Assembly (NCBI GenBank): GCA_947502635.1 | Contig: CANNAN010000006.1 | Coordinates: 245,202-309,201, forward strand | Source of the DNA: an uncultured Flavobacteriaceae bacterium | Lineage (GTDB): Bacteria > Bacteroidota > Bacteroidia > Flavobacteriales > Flavobacteriaceae | DNA: 64,000 nt | Reading direction: 5' to 3' | Shown: piece by piece, positions 46,688 through 56,300 of the stretch | How positions within the stretch are numbered: the stretch's first letter is position 1 | Layout: each line of letters begins with the position of its first letter | Notes under the pieces: generated by a model | Told to the model about the DNA's origin: nothing | Seen by the model: the letters and a program-made list of their open reading frames with translations, nothing else | Databases searched by the model: none | Translations under genes and position numbers: made by a program

Positions 46688-48241
46688 ATGAAAATAAAAA
46701 TAAATATACTTAAAGGAATTGGGGTTTTAGGCACCATCGTTCTTGCCACAATGGTGAGTTGCTCCGAGAATTTTTTGATTGATACCAATAATCAAGATTT
46801 AACAAGTGAGGTTGTATTTGGTTCAGATGCAACAGCCTTAGCAGCCGTAACAGGAGTTTACGATGCATTCCAAAATGATTCTCAAGGAGATCCTGGAGTG
46901 CCTAATGAATATAATGTTAAAGGTATACATAGATGGGCTAATAGTACAACATTAGATTTTTTAAATAATGAAAACCCTACTACGAGTTCGTACTTAAATT
47001 GGAACCCAGATCCGTCTTCTAGTGATGTTTCTACTAAAATTTGGCCTAATAACTACAGACAAATAGGTAGAGCAAACATAGCGCTTGAAAATTTATTAGT
47101 TGCTGTTGAAAATGAAGCCATTAGTGCCGATTTAGGAAATCGTTTAATAGGTGAAGTACTGGTTCTTAGATGTATTTCTTATCAATATTTAGCTGAAGTT
47201 TATGGAGGTGTGCCATTAATGCTTAATTCTACTGAAGATCCTTTTAAAGCAAGAGATACTCAAGATGCCGTTTTTCAACAAATTGTAACAGATGCTACAG
47301 ATGCGGTGGCTAGACTGCCTTGGACATATGATACTGAAAAAGGAAGAGTTAGTAAAGCAACAGCATATACGGTTTTAGGAAATGCGCATATGTGGTTAAA
47401 ACAATATGGTGAAGCGGTAGCTGCTTATGAAGCATTAGAAGGAAGTCCTGTTCTTGACTTAGAAGAAAATTTCCTTGATATCCATGCTGTAGCCAATCCT
47501 AATGGTAAAGAATCAATATTTGAAATCCAATGGGCCGCAAATGGTGATTTAGCATGGTCTAGGAATGATGAAGTTAACATTTTACAATTATTTGCTATGC
47601 CTACCGATATTACTGGAGGTGGCGGATTTACAGGTATCCCAAGCAAAGAACTATACGATGCTTTTGAGCCTGGTGATACCAGACGAGCGGCAACAGTTAT
47701 AGCACCAGGAGAAGAACACCCAGATCCATTAATTAATATCATAGATTATGATGGGGTAGATATTAATACAGCAGGTACAGTGGCTGAGCCATGGACTGGA
47801 GGATCTCCAGAAACAAGATCAGGATATTGGGCCATTAAATCATGGAGAGACCCTAGTATTGATGGTTGGGGTAGAGCTGTTATTTTTGGTGGACAAGGTC
47901 ATATTTGGATGCGTTACGGTGGTGCCTTACTAAGTTTAGCAGAAGCGGCTCTAAAAGATGGGCAAACTGCTAAAGCACAAGCCGCTTTTGATAGAGTGAG
48001 AAATAGAGCTTGGGGAGGTGCTGCACCTGCAAAAACCATTACAATGGATGCATTGTTACAAGAATACAGGCTTGAATTGGCTGGAGAATTCTCTACATGG
48101 GGTGTTATTAGAAGGTCTGGAGAGGCTACTAAATTTATCAAAGATAATTATGGTATCGATGTGCCTCCTGGACGAGAAATATATCCAATACCAAGTTCTC
48201 AAATAAGTGCAAATCCTAATCTTGTACAAAACGAGTATTAA
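46688..48241 (+). CDS. susD: SusD-type glycan-binding lipoprotein
   Basis: 517 residues. The signal ends TMVSCSENF (lipidated Cys about 26), and the start FLIDTNNQDLTSEVVFGSDA is typical of SusD/RagB proteins. The helical TPR-like core (NYRQIGRANIALENLL, LRCISYQYLAEVYGGVPLML) and the C-terminal RLELAGEFSTWGVIRRSG with NP and a final QNEY complete the family pattern. It caps the SusC barrel on the outer leaflet and binds the glycan. It lies 10 bp after susC and is followed by a terminator-like hairpin. Confidence 0.96.
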   Translation: MKIKINILKGIGVLGTIVLATMVSCSENFLIDTNNQDLTSEVVFGSDATALAAVTGVYDAFQNDSQGDPGVPNEYNVKGIHRWANSTTLDFLNNENPTTSSYLNWNPDPSSSDVSTKIWPNNYRQIGRANIALENLLVAVENEAISADLGNRLIGEVLVLRCISYQYLAEVYGGVPLMLNSTEDPFKARDTQDAVFQQIVTDATDAVARLPWTYDTEKGRVSKATAYTVLGNAHMWLKQYGEAVAAYEALEGSPVLDLEENFLDIHAVANPNGKESIFEIQWAANGDLAWSRNDEVNILQLFAMPTDITGGGGFTGIPSKELYDAFEPGDTRRAATVIAPGEEHPDPLINIIDYDGVDINTAGTVAEPWTGGSPETRSGYWAIKSWRDPSIDGWGRAVIFGGQGHIWMRYGGALLSLAEAALKDGQTAKAQAAFDRVRNRAWGGAAPAKTITMDALLQEYRLELAGEFSTWGVIRRSGEATKFIKDNYGIDVPPGREIYPIPSSQISANPNLVQNEY

Positions 48242-48276
48242 TTATTGCAGAAGTTTATATTGAGTTAGTTTAATTT

Positions 48277-48310
48277 GAGGCTTTGAATGATGTTCAAGGC
48301 CTCTTTTTTC
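48277..48310 (+). terminator. Terminator-like hairpin between susD and the FG-GAP gene
   Basis: GAGGCTTTGAA (48277-48287) pairs with TTCAAGGCCTC (48293-48303, one G-T pair), followed by TTTTTT. Only 14 bp separate its tail from the next ATG. It probably lowers, rather than stops, expression of the downstream genes relative to SusCD. Confidence 0.75.
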
Positions 48311-48323
48311 CTAAATTTATAAG

Positions 48324-51300
48324 ATGAAAATTATTTATACCAGTTTCGTTTTTTTAATTCTTTTATTGTCTTGTAATAAGCATGATAAAAAGCAGTTTAG
48401 TCTTCTTTCATCAAACGAAACAGGCATCTTATTTTCAAATGATATTGTTGAAACCGATAGTTTAAACTATTTTAACTATCCTTATATGTATATGGGAGGT
48501 GGTGTATCTGCAGGCGATATTAATAATGATGGCCTCATAGATTTGTTTTTTACTGCCAATATGAAACCCAATACGCTCTATCTAAATAAAGGTGATTTTA
48601 AGTTTGAAGATATTACTGATATAGCAAATATAGCTGGAGATGACAGATGGGTTACAGGAACGACCATGGTAGATATTAATAACGATGGTTATCTGGATAT
48701 TTATGTAAGCGTTTCTGGTAAAGGGGACAATAGAAATAATCTGCTCTATATTAATAATGGCGATACTACATTTACAGAAAAATCTAAAGTATTTGGCATA
48801 GATCATAATGGACATACAACGCAAAGTACATTTTTTGACTATGATAATGATGGTGATCTAGATCTGTATCTGGCAAATTATCCACCAACACCTTTTAAAA
48901 GTCCTGTACGGTTATATAAGCAAAAAGCGAATCACCCTAAAATAGAAGAATCCGATATTTTATTTAGAAATAATGGCGATGGTTCTTTCACAGATGTCAC
49001 TGTTGAATCTGGCATTTTAAACTTTGGCTTGTCTTTAAGTGCAACCATTGGCGATTTTAATAATGATGGTTGGAAAGATATTTATGTTTCCAACGATTTT
49101 GATTCAGCAGATTATTTATACATTAATAATAAGAATAGTACATTCACAGAAATTGCAGGCGAATCTGTTAACCATACGGCGCAATATGGTATGGGAGCAG
49201 ATGTGGCAGATTTTAATAATGACAAGCTTTTAGATATTGCACAAGTGGATATGACGCCTGAAGACAATAGGAGGTCTAAAGCAAATATGGCGAGTATGAA
49301 TCCTGCAGGCTTTACAAAAATGGTAAAAGCAGGGCTAAATTATCAGTACATGCAAAACTGCCTTCAGCTTAATAGAGGTGTTGATGCTAAAGGCAACCCT
49401 GTTTTTAGTGAAGTTTCAAGATTGGCAGGTATTGCTACAACAGATTGGAGCTGGTCTATTCTTTTTGCAGATTTAGATAATGATGGCTGGAAAGATTTAA
49501 CCATTTCTAATGGTACACGAAGAGATATCAATAACAGGGATTATTTTAATAAGTTGAAATCCAGAAATCATTTTGGAGGTGTAAAGCTATCTGCAGAAGA
49601 AATACAACAAATTCCATCTGAAAAGGTATCAAATTATATTTATAAAAACACCAGAGATTATACTTTTAAAAATATGGTTACAGAATGGGGCTGGGAAGAG
49701 AAAACTTTTTCTAACGGTGCTGTTTATGCCGATTTAGATAATGATGGTGATCTGGATTATGTTATAAATAACATAGATCAACAAGCTTCAGTTTATAAAA
49801 ACAATAATTTAGATACTAATAACTTTCTACAAGTAACTTTAAGAGGACCTAAAGATAATAAGAATGGTATAGGAGCGAAAGTTTATATTTCCTCAGATAC
49901 ATTAGAACAATACAATGAGCTCACCTTATCCAGAGGATTTCAATCTTCAGTGGCACCTCAACTACATTTTGGATTAGGAAAGGCTGAGAATATTTCTATG
50001 GTCAAGGTCGTTTGGCCAAATGGCTATGTTTCTGAGATAAAAGATGTAAGAGTAAATCAAAATTTGGGAGTCAATTTTTCATCAGCAATTCAGACAAACA
50101 AGAAGGATTTCCAAAAAATGGAGACTTTTAAAACGGTAAGTTTGGATTCCCTCGAAGTAGATTTTAAACATACAGAAAATAACTATAATGATTATTATTT
50201 AGAACCACTACTTCCTCATAAAACCTCTATGTTAGGATCGGGAGTGGCTGTAGCTGATGTCAATGGAGATGGTTTAGACGATTTTTATATAGGGGGTGCG
50301 TCACAGCAAGCAGGAGCACTTTTCATTCAAAATTCAAAGGGTAAATTCGATAAAACAAATAAAGACATATGGGATAATGATAAAGAAAGAGAAGACATGG
50401 GGGCTTTGTTTTTTGATGCAGATGCAGACGGAGATCAAGATTTATATGTCGTTAGCGGCGGTAATGAAAAAAGTGCAGATATATCACATTTTCAGGATCG
50501 TCTCTATATAAACAACGGCAAAGGGATATTTACAAAAGGAGGCAATAATTTACCAGAAATAGTAACTAGTGGTTCTAGAGTAAAAGCAGGAGATTATGAT
50601 GGGGATGGTGACTTAGATTTATTTGTTGGCGGCCGATTGGTTGCTGGACAATACCCATGGCCTACAAAAAGCTATATCTTAAACAATGAGAATGGTATTT
50701 TTAAAGATGTAACGGCTCATCTGTCATCTGATTTTGAAGCATTGGGAATGATTACTGATGCTAGCTGGACTGACTTTGATGCCAATGGCACCTTAGATTT
50801 AATAATAGTAGGCGAGTGGACTTCTGTTTTATTTTATAGTAACACTGGTGATGTGTTTAAAAATGTGACAGAAAGCACAGGGATGGACAATACCAATGGC
50901 TGGTGGTCTAGCATTACTCAAGATGATTTTGATAATGATGGTGATATGGATTATGTAGTTGGTAATCTTGGATTAAATTATAAATATAAGGCCACAACAG
51001 AAGAACCTTTTGAAGTATACGCTGATGATTTTGATGATAATAAAAGAAAAGATATTGTTTTAAGCTATTATAATTTTGGCAAATTGTTTCCAGTACGCGG
51101 TAAATCATGTTCATCGCAACAAATCCCGTCATTGAATAAAAAGTTTGAAAATTATAATACGTTTGCAATAGCCGATGTTACAGAAGTATATGGTAAAGAA
51201 GCATTAAGCAATGCAGAAATACATTATAAAGCACAAACTTTTGCCAGTAGTTATATTGAAAATTTAGGAGATGGAAAATTTAGATTAACCCAATTACCCA

Positions 51301-51605
51301 ATGAAACTCAGTTTTCGTCAGTAAATAGAATCATTTCAGAAGATATAGATAATGATGGGTTTAAAGATATTTTGGTTGCAGGGAATTTGTATGCCTCAGA
51401 AATAGAAACCCCAAGAAACGACTCTAGTATAGGTACCTATCTAAAAGGAGATGGTCATGGTAATTTCTTGTCAGTTCCAAATGAAAAATGTGGTTTGTCC
51501 ATTAGAGGTGATGTAAAAGATTTAGCTTCAATTAAAATTGGTAATTATAAATATATTATAGCAGTTAAAAATAACGACGCTCCTCAATTTATTAAAATAA
51601 ACTAA
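48324..51605 (+). CDS. FG-GAP/VCBS repeat lipoprotein with ASPIC/UnbV domain (CRTAC1-like)
   Basis: 1093 residues. The signal ends LLLSCNKH (Cys about 17). Many calcium-type FG-GAP repeats with DxDxDGxxD loops (DINNDGLIDLFF, DYDNDGDLDLYLAN, DFNNDGWKDIYVS, DADADGDQDLYVVSG) build beta-propellers on both sides of an ASPIC/UnbV domain (about 500-580; GIGAKVYISSDTLEQYNELT, WPNGYVSEIKDV). Surface-exposed and probably calcium-bound. Such proteins often neighbour SusCD pairs or multihaem cytochromes but no biochemical role is established to my knowledge. The cytochrome gene starts 9 bp after its stop, so the two products very likely work together. Confidence 0.88.
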   Translation: MKIIYTSFVFLILLLSCNKHDKKQFSLLSSNETGILFSNDIVETDSLNYFNYPYMYMGGGVSAGDINNDGLIDLFFTANMKPNTLYLNKGDFKFEDITDIANIAGDDRWVTGTTMVDINNDGYLDIYVSVSGKGDNRNNLLYINNGDTTFTEKSKVFGIDHNGHTTQSTFFDYDNDGDLDLYLANYPPTPFKSPVRLYKQKANHPKIEESDILFRNNGDGSFTDVTVESGILNFGLSLSATIGDFNNDGWKDIYVSNDFDSADYLYINNKNSTFTEIAGESVNHTAQYGMGADVADFNNDKLLDIAQVDMTPEDNRRSKANMASMNPAGFTKMVKAGLNYQYMQNCLQLNRGVDAKGNPVFSEVSRLAGIATTDWSWSILFADLDNDGWKDLTISNGTRRDINNRDYFNKLKSRNHFGGVKLSAEEIQQIPSEKVSNYIYKNTRDYTFKNMVTEWGWEEKTFSNGAVYADLDNDGDLDYVINNIDQQASVYKNNNLDTNNFLQVTLRGPKDNKNGIGAKVYISSDTLEQYNELTLSRGFQSSVAPQLHFGLGKAENISMVKVVWPNGYVSEIKDVRVNQNLGVNFSSAIQTNKKDFQKMETFKTVSLDSLEVDFKHTENNYNDYYLEPLLPHKTSMLGSGVAVADVNGDGLDDFYIGGASQQAGALFIQNSKGKFDKTNKDIWDNDKEREDMGALFFDADADGDQDLYVVSGGNEKSADISHFQDRLYINNGKGIFTKGGNNLPEIVTSGSRVKAGDYDGDGDLDLFVGGRLVAGQYPWPTKSYILNNENGIFKDVTAHLSSDFEALGMITDASWTDFDANGTLDLIIVGEWTSVLFYSNTGDVFKNVTESTGMDNTNGWWSSITQDDFDNDGDMDYVVGNLGLNYKYKATTEEPFEVYADDFDDNKRKDIVLSYYNFGKLFPVRGKSCSSQQIPSLNKKFENYNTFAIADVTEVYGKEALSNAEIHYKAQTFASSYIENLGDGKFRLTQLPNETQFSSVNRIISEDIDNDGFKDILVAGNLYASEIETPRNDSSIGTYLKGDGHGNFLSVPNEKCGLSIRGDVKDLASIKIGNYKYIIAVKNNDAPQFIKIN

Positions 51606-51614
51606 TATTTTTAC

Positions 51615-52865
51615 ATGAAAAAGCAAGCACAGAAAAAGGTAAAAAAAAGTATTGGTTTTTTTATAGTACTGCTGCTTGTATGTTTTCTAGTATTTAAATA
51701 CTTTTTTAATACGTCCTCTACAGGGGGGTATACACCTATTGAAGCGATAGCAGTGCATAGTAAAGGGAATGGGTTTTCAGGATCTGCAGCTTGTGCAGCA
51801 TGTCATTTAGATATCTATAACACACACATAGAAACAGCTCATTTTAAGTCATCAGCAAGTGCCAATATAAAGACCGTAAAAGGAAACTTTAATGTCCATA
51901 AAAACAGTTTTGACTTAAATGATTCTATTACATTTAGAATGCAAATTAGAAATGATTCTTTATATCAAAATGTTTTTTTTAAACCTAATAATGCGCTTAT
52001 GAGTACTGAGCGTTTTGATGTTGTTATTGGATCTGGAACTAAAGGACAGTCTTATTTAAAATGGCAAGACAGCTCTCTGTACCAATTACAAATTTCTTAT
52101 TTTACTCCGAATAATAGCTGGGTTAATAGTCCTGGTTACCCCTCTAATAAATTAGCTCCAAATAGGCCTATTTTTGAAAGATGTTTAGAGTGTCACTTAA
52201 CCTATGCAAAAAGTACTAAGAGGTTTTATAAACGTAATAGTTATCAAAAATCCCAAATGGTGTATGGAATAGATTGCGAACGTTGTCACGGTCCTGCACT
52301 TAATCATGTGAATTTTCATAGGAAAAACCCCTTGGATACCATTGCTATGCATATAATAAAACATAGTAATTTAAGTAGGCAACAAAGTTTAGACGCTTGT
52401 GCTTTATGCCATTCAGGGTTAAGAATGCAAGGTAGCAAAAGTCCTTTTTCTTTTATTGTCGGAGATACTTTAAACCAGTTTTCTACGCCAGATTATACAG
52501 AGAAAGATCTGGAGAAATTAGATGTACATGGTAATCAATACGGATTACTTTCTGCAAGTAAGTGTTTTAAGAAAAGTGATGCCATGAATTGTACAACATG
52601 TCATAACCCACATGAAAACCAGAGAAATAATTATATGTCATTCAATAAAAAGTGTCAAAGCTGTCATAATGTAGAAACAGAATCTCATAATGTTTGCACT
52701 ACATCAGTGGAAATTAAAAAGACATCTAATAATAATTGCATCCAATGCCATATGCCTTTGGTGTCTTCTAAAGTAATGAATATAGAAACGTCTGTAGATA
52801 CATTAAAACCTGTAAAAGTGAGAACGCATTTTATAGGAATTTATACAAATCAATTATCAAATTAA
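51615..52865 (+). CDS. Membrane-anchored seven-haem cytochrome c
   Basis: 416 residues. A Lys-rich start and one membrane segment (about 12-31) leave the rest in the periplasm. Seven CxxCH haem sites: CAACH (60-64), CLECH (190-194), CERCH (221-225), CALCH (262-266), CTTCH (326-330), CQSCH (347-351) and CIQCH (375-379). The pattern suits the cytochrome c554-like multihaem family. Between haems 1 and 2 is a 125-residue beta-rich insert (FDVVIGSGTKGQSYLKWQDS). It should carry electrons at the periplasmic face. It follows the ASPIC/UnbV gene by 9 bp. No partner oxidoreductase is recognisable next to it. Confidence 0.9.
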   Translation: MKKQAQKKVKKSIGFFIVLLLVCFLVFKYFFNTSSTGGYTPIEAIAVHSKGNGFSGSAACAACHLDIYNTHIETAHFKSSASANIKTVKGNFNVHKNSFDLNDSITFRMQIRNDSLYQNVFFKPNNALMSTERFDVVIGSGTKGQSYLKWQDSSLYQLQISYFTPNNSWVNSPGYPSNKLAPNRPIFERCLECHLTYAKSTKRFYKRNSYQKSQMVYGIDCERCHGPALNHVNFHRKNPLDTIAMHIIKHSNLSRQQSLDACALCHSGLRMQGSKSPFSFIVGDTLNQFSTPDYTEKDLEKLDVHGNQYGLLSASKCFKKSDAMNCTTCHNPHENQRNNYMSFNKKCQSCHNVETESHNVCTTSVEIKKTSNNNCIQCHMPLVSSKVMNIETSVDTLKPVKVRTHFIGIYTNQLSN

Positions 52866-53028
52866 ACGTTTTTGAATAGCCCCTGTATAATAGCAGGTAA
52901 ATAAGTAATCTTAGTCTAGTTATTTGATTTATTGTTTTTTAACTATTGTTATTTGTTCTAAAACTTCTTTTTTGGCTATTACAAATAGTTTTTTTCATTT
53001 TCTTGAAAGTATATTCATCTATTTAGCA

Positions 53029-53059
53029 CTACCCGTTTTTCTTTTTTGTGGGTCTTAAT
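53029..53059 (+). promoter_or_regulatory. Candidate ECF-sigma promoter 2 (esterase-GH3-gluconate operon)
   Basis: CTACCC (53029-53034), 15 bp, GGGTCTTAAT (53050-53059): identical boxes and spacing to 42920-42950, with a similar TTTTTTTCATTTT tract further upstream. It lies 108 bp before the esterase ATG. Confidence 0.5.
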
Positions 53060-53107
53060 AGTATTAGGAGTTTAATTGAAATAAATTTCAATTTAGTTTA
53101 GTTTTTA

Positions 53108-53150
53108 CGTTGACTACCCCTAGGCTTGAATTAAAAGGGGTATTTCAACG
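53108..53150 (+). promoter_or_regulatory. Leader hairpin / possible attenuator
   Basis: CGTTGA-C-TACCCCT (53108-53121) pairs with AGGGGTA-TT-TCAACG (53136-53150): 13 base pairs with a small internal loop, followed by TTTTAG. It ends 17 bp before the esterase ATG, so it looks like a terminator or attenuator within the 5' leader. Confidence 0.55.
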
Positions 53151-53167
53151 TTTTAGAAGTCATAAAG

Positions 53168-54046
53168 ATGTTAAAATTATTCATACCGTTTGTTTTTTTA
53201 TTTTGCCCAGTTTTTTTGAGTTCTAATGCTCAAAATAAAACCTCAGAAATAAATACCAATATTATTGATTCATTAATGGTAAAGCATGTTTTTACATCTT
53301 CAAATGGTATGCAAATGCCTTATCGTTTGTTTAGTCCAATTAATAAAGAAAAAATTCCTTTGGTGATATTTTTACATGGAAGAGGTGATAGAGGAATTGA
53401 TAATGGTATGCAAATATATCATGAAGCAGGAATAATTGTAAGCTCAAATTCATTATTGAAAGCAGAGATACAATCGAAGTACCCATGTTATATTTTGGTA
53501 CCACAATGTTCTAATAAAACTGAAAATGAAGAATGGGCAAAATGGGTTGGTAATTCTCCAGAAACACCTTTTAAAGGATTAGGAGATGATGGTACTTATA
53601 TCATGAGTCAATTACCTTCAGAATCAGGTGAATCGGCATTAGAATTGATCGAGCAGACTATTAGAAATAAAAATATTGATGCAGATCGAGTTTATATTAT
53701 AGGTCTGTCTATGGGAGGTTTTGGAGCTTGGGAATTCATAGCAAGAAAACCACAGTTGTTTGCTGCTGCCATCCCTATGGCTGGTTATTCAGACCCGAAT
53801 CAACTGGAAAAAATAAAACATGTTCCTTTCTGGATATTTCATGGAGATATAGATAAGTGGAATCCTGTTGCAGGGTCAAGGGTAATGTTTAAACTATTGT
53901 CTAACAGTAATGCTGATGTAAGATATACAGAGTATGAAAATACAGGTCATGGCGAATCATTTAAGAAAGCTTTTAATGAATCTGAATTGATTCCTTGGCT
54001 TTTTTCAAAAAAAAGAAAATCAAATTCATCTCAAAAAAAATTATGA
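53168..54046 (+). CDS. Secreted alpha/beta-hydrolase, esterase (CE1/PHB depolymerase-like)
   Basis: 292 residues. Signal peptide to about residue 22 (FLSSNAQ). Alpha/beta-hydrolase fold with the oxyanion strand IFLHGRGDRG, nucleophile elbow GLSMGGFGAWEF (Ser), HGDIDKWNP (Asp) and ENTGHGESF (His). This type often removes acyl groups from glycans or acts as a feruloyl/acetyl esterase in polysaccharide loci. The TGA stop overlaps the GH3 ATG in ATGA, which indicates coupled translation. Its place ahead of two GH3 genes supports deacylation of the substrate before depolymerisation; the natural ester is unknown. Confidence 0.83.
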   Translation: MLKLFIPFVFLFCPVFLSSNAQNKTSEINTNIIDSLMVKHVFTSSNGMQMPYRLFSPINKEKIPLVIFLHGRGDRGIDNGMQIYHEAGIIVSSNSLLKAEIQSKYPCYILVPQCSNKTENEEWAKWVGNSPETPFKGLGDDGTYIMSQLPSESGESALELIEQTIRNKNIDADRVYIIGLSMGGFGAWEFIARKPQLFAAAIPMAGYSDPNQLEKIKHVPFWIFHGDIDKWNPVAGSRVMFKLLSNSNADVRYTEYENTGHGESFKKAFNESELIPWLFSKKRKSNSSQKKL

Positions 54047-56232
54047 TAAAGCAATTTTATATAAAACCCCTTTTTTTAGTTTTTATAGTATTTATGAGTA
54101 GTATAGTGAATGCACAGAAAAATCAAATGATAGAAAAAAAGATAGATAGTATACTTTCTTTATTAACTCTAGAAGAAAAAGTAGCTATGTGTCATGCACA
54201 ATCTAAATTTAGCACGCCAGGGGTTCCACGTCTTGGAATTCCCGAAATATGGATGTCTGATGGCCCTCATGGTGTAAGAGCAGAAATAAATTGGGACAAT
54301 TGGGGGTATGCAGAGTGGAGTAATGATTCTATTACTGCTTTTCCAGCTTTAACTTGTTTGGCTTCTACGTTCAATCCAAATCTTGCAAAAGCCTATGGTA
54401 TTAGTATAGGAGAAGAAGCCCGATATAGAAAAAAGGATGTGCTTTTAGGGCCAGGAGTTAATATTTACAGAACGCCACTAAATGGAAGAAACTTTGAATA
54501 TATGGGAGAAGATCCTTATTTGGCTTCTAAGCTGGTTGTACCTTATGTAAAGGGCGTACAAGAAAATGGGGTAGCTGCATGTGTAAAACACTTTGCATTG
54601 AATAACCAGGAACTTTGGAGAGATCATATCAATGTTGAGGTAAGTGACAGAGCTTTATACGAGATTTACTTACCAGCTTTTAAAGCATCAGTTATCGAAG
54701 GAGGCGCTTGGGCGATGATGGGGGCTTATAATAAGTTTAGAGGACAATATTGCTGCCATAATGAATTGCTCCTAAATAAAATTTTAAAAACAGATTGGGG
54801 CTTTGATGGCGTTGTAATAAGTGATTGGGGAGGCGCTCATAGTACCCATGAGTCAGCTATGTATGGTTTGGACATGGAAATGGGAACTGGAACAGATGGA
54901 TTAGGTACAACAACACTTAATCATTACGATCATTATTATTTGGCATCTCCTTTTTTAAAACTACTTAAAAAAGGAACTATTGATAAAGCTATAGTTGACG
55001 ATAAAGCACGGCGTATTCTAAGGTTGATGCTTAGAACAAATATGAATTCGAATCGTCCTCTTGGGAAAATGAATAATGTTGAACATCACCATGTGGCACA
55101 TAAAGTAGCAACAGAAGGTATTGTTTTGCTAAAAAACAGAGAAAATTTCTTTCCAATAGAAGACCAAGAAGGATTAACCATTGCAGTGATAGGTGAAAAC
55201 GCAACACGTTCAATGACAGCAGGAGGAGGTTCATCAGAGTTGAAACCTCAATTTGAAATTTCTCCATTAGAAGGCTTAAAAAAACAATACAAGAACGCCA
55301 AGGTAATACATACAATGGGCTTTGCCTCTGGTCCATCTGCATATGATGAAATACTTCCGTCTCCATACGATGCAGATTCCCTTAAAGTTGAAGCTATTGA
55401 AATTGCTAAAAAAGCAGATTTAGTATTGTTTGTTGGAGGTTTAAGTAAAAGTCATCTTCAGGATTGTGAAGGTGCAGATAGAAAACAATTTGAACTGCCT
55501 TTTGGGCAAGATGATTTATTAAATGAGATTATATCGGTTAATAAAAATGTTGGCGTGGTGCTAATAACTGGAAATGCCGTAGAAATGCCTTGGTTAGATA
55601 AGGTTAATGGACTTATACAAGGATGGTATCTTGGTAGTATGGCAGGAGAAGCTCTTGCCGATGTTATTAGTGGTCATGTGAATCCTTCAGGAAAATTACC
55701 ATTCTCATTTCCAGTAAAATTAAAAGATAATGCAGCACATTATTTTGGAGAGTTGTCTTATCCTGGCGATAGTATAAATCAATATTATAAAGAAGACATT
55801 TTAGTAGGATATCGTTGGCATGATACTAAAAAAATTAAATCATTATTTGCCTTTGGAGAAGGTCTGTCTTATACCTCATTTGAATTATCAGATTTTAAAT
55901 TAAACAAAAAGATATATTCAAAAGATGAGCAAATAATTATATCAGGAATGGTTTCGAATACAGGAAAAATAGATGGGGCAGAAGTAGTACAAGTTTATGT
56001 TGGGAAATCAAAATCTAAAGTAAAGAGAGCGCTTAAAGAGTTAAAAGGGTTTAATAAAATTACTGTTAAAAAAGGTACGTTAAAATCAGTTGAAATATCA
56101 GTTAATGTGAATGATTTAGTTTTCTATGATGAGGGTATTAAAGATTGGAATTTAGAAAAAGGAAATTATATAATGTATATAGGAAATGCTTCAAATAACA
56201 TTTCTAAGAAAATAAAATTTGAAATCAAATAA
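54043..56232 (+). CDS. Family GH3 beta-glycosidase, periplasmic
   Basis: 729 residues from the ATG at 54043, chosen because it overlaps the preceding stop (ATGA) and begins a good signal peptide (MIKQFYIKPLFLVFIVFMSS, cut near VNAQ); an in-frame ATG at 53995 lies inside the esterase. GH3 landmarks: WMSDGPHGVRAE, the KHFALNN motif, the catalytic Asp 261 in GVVISDWGGAHS, and a candidate acid/base Glu in LQDCEGADRKQFELP. It has a C-terminal fibronectin-III-like domain (about 640-725). It releases terminal sugar residues, probably glucose, from oligosaccharides. Of the three-domain beta-glucosidase type. Confidence 0.93.
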   Translation: MIKQFYIKPLFLVFIVFMSSIVNAQKNQMIEKKIDSILSLLTLEEKVAMCHAQSKFSTPGVPRLGIPEIWMSDGPHGVRAEINWDNWGYAEWSNDSITAFPALTCLASTFNPNLAKAYGISIGEEARYRKKDVLLGPGVNIYRTPLNGRNFEYMGEDPYLASKLVVPYVKGVQENGVAACVKHFALNNQELWRDHINVEVSDRALYEIYLPAFKASVIEGGAWAMMGAYNKFRGQYCCHNELLLNKILKTDWGFDGVVISDWGGAHSTHESAMYGLDMEMGTGTDGLGTTTLNHYDHYYLASPFLKLLKKGTIDKAIVDDKARRILRLMLRTNMNSNRPLGKMNNVEHHHVAHKVATEGIVLLKNRENFFPIEDQEGLTIAVIGENATRSMTAGGGSSELKPQFEISPLEGLKKQYKNAKVIHTMGFASGPSAYDEILPSPYDADSLKVEAIEIAKKADLVLFVGGLSKSHLQDCEGADRKQFELPFGQDDLLNEIISVNKNVGVVLITGNAVEMPWLDKVNGLIQGWYLGSMAGEALADVISGHVNPSGKLPFSFPVKLKDNAAHYFGELSYPGDSINQYYKEDILVGYRWHDTKKIKSLFAFGEGLSYTSFELSDFKLNKKIYSKDEQIIISGMVSNTGKIDGAEVVQVYVGKSKSKVKRALKELKGFNKITVKKGTLKSVEISVNVNDLVFYDEGIKDWNLEKGNYIMYIGNASNNISKKIKFEIK

Positions 56233-56300
56233 TTTAAGAAGTAAGAAGAGTAATTGAAATGATGATACTTGAAAATCTTAAATATTTAAATACCATTTTA

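Larger units (their letters stand above)
52866..53167 (+). other. Regulatory intergenic region upstream of the esterase-GH3-gluconate unit
   Basis: 302 bp without a gene. It holds the second copy of the bipartite promoter motif (53029-53059) and a strong hairpin (53108-53150) just before the esterase ATG. Confidence 0.55.

Noticed and set aside
51615..52865. Cytochrome gene as a nitrite or hydroxylamine reductase
   Set aside because: Seven ordinary CxxCH sites are present but no CxxCK site or typical nitrite-reductase layout, and no nitrogen-cycle neighbours.
53995..54042. Upstream ATG of the first GH3 gene
   Set aside because: It lies inside the esterase gene and would put a charged Lys-rich stretch before the signal peptide; the ATGA overlap at 54043 is the better start.
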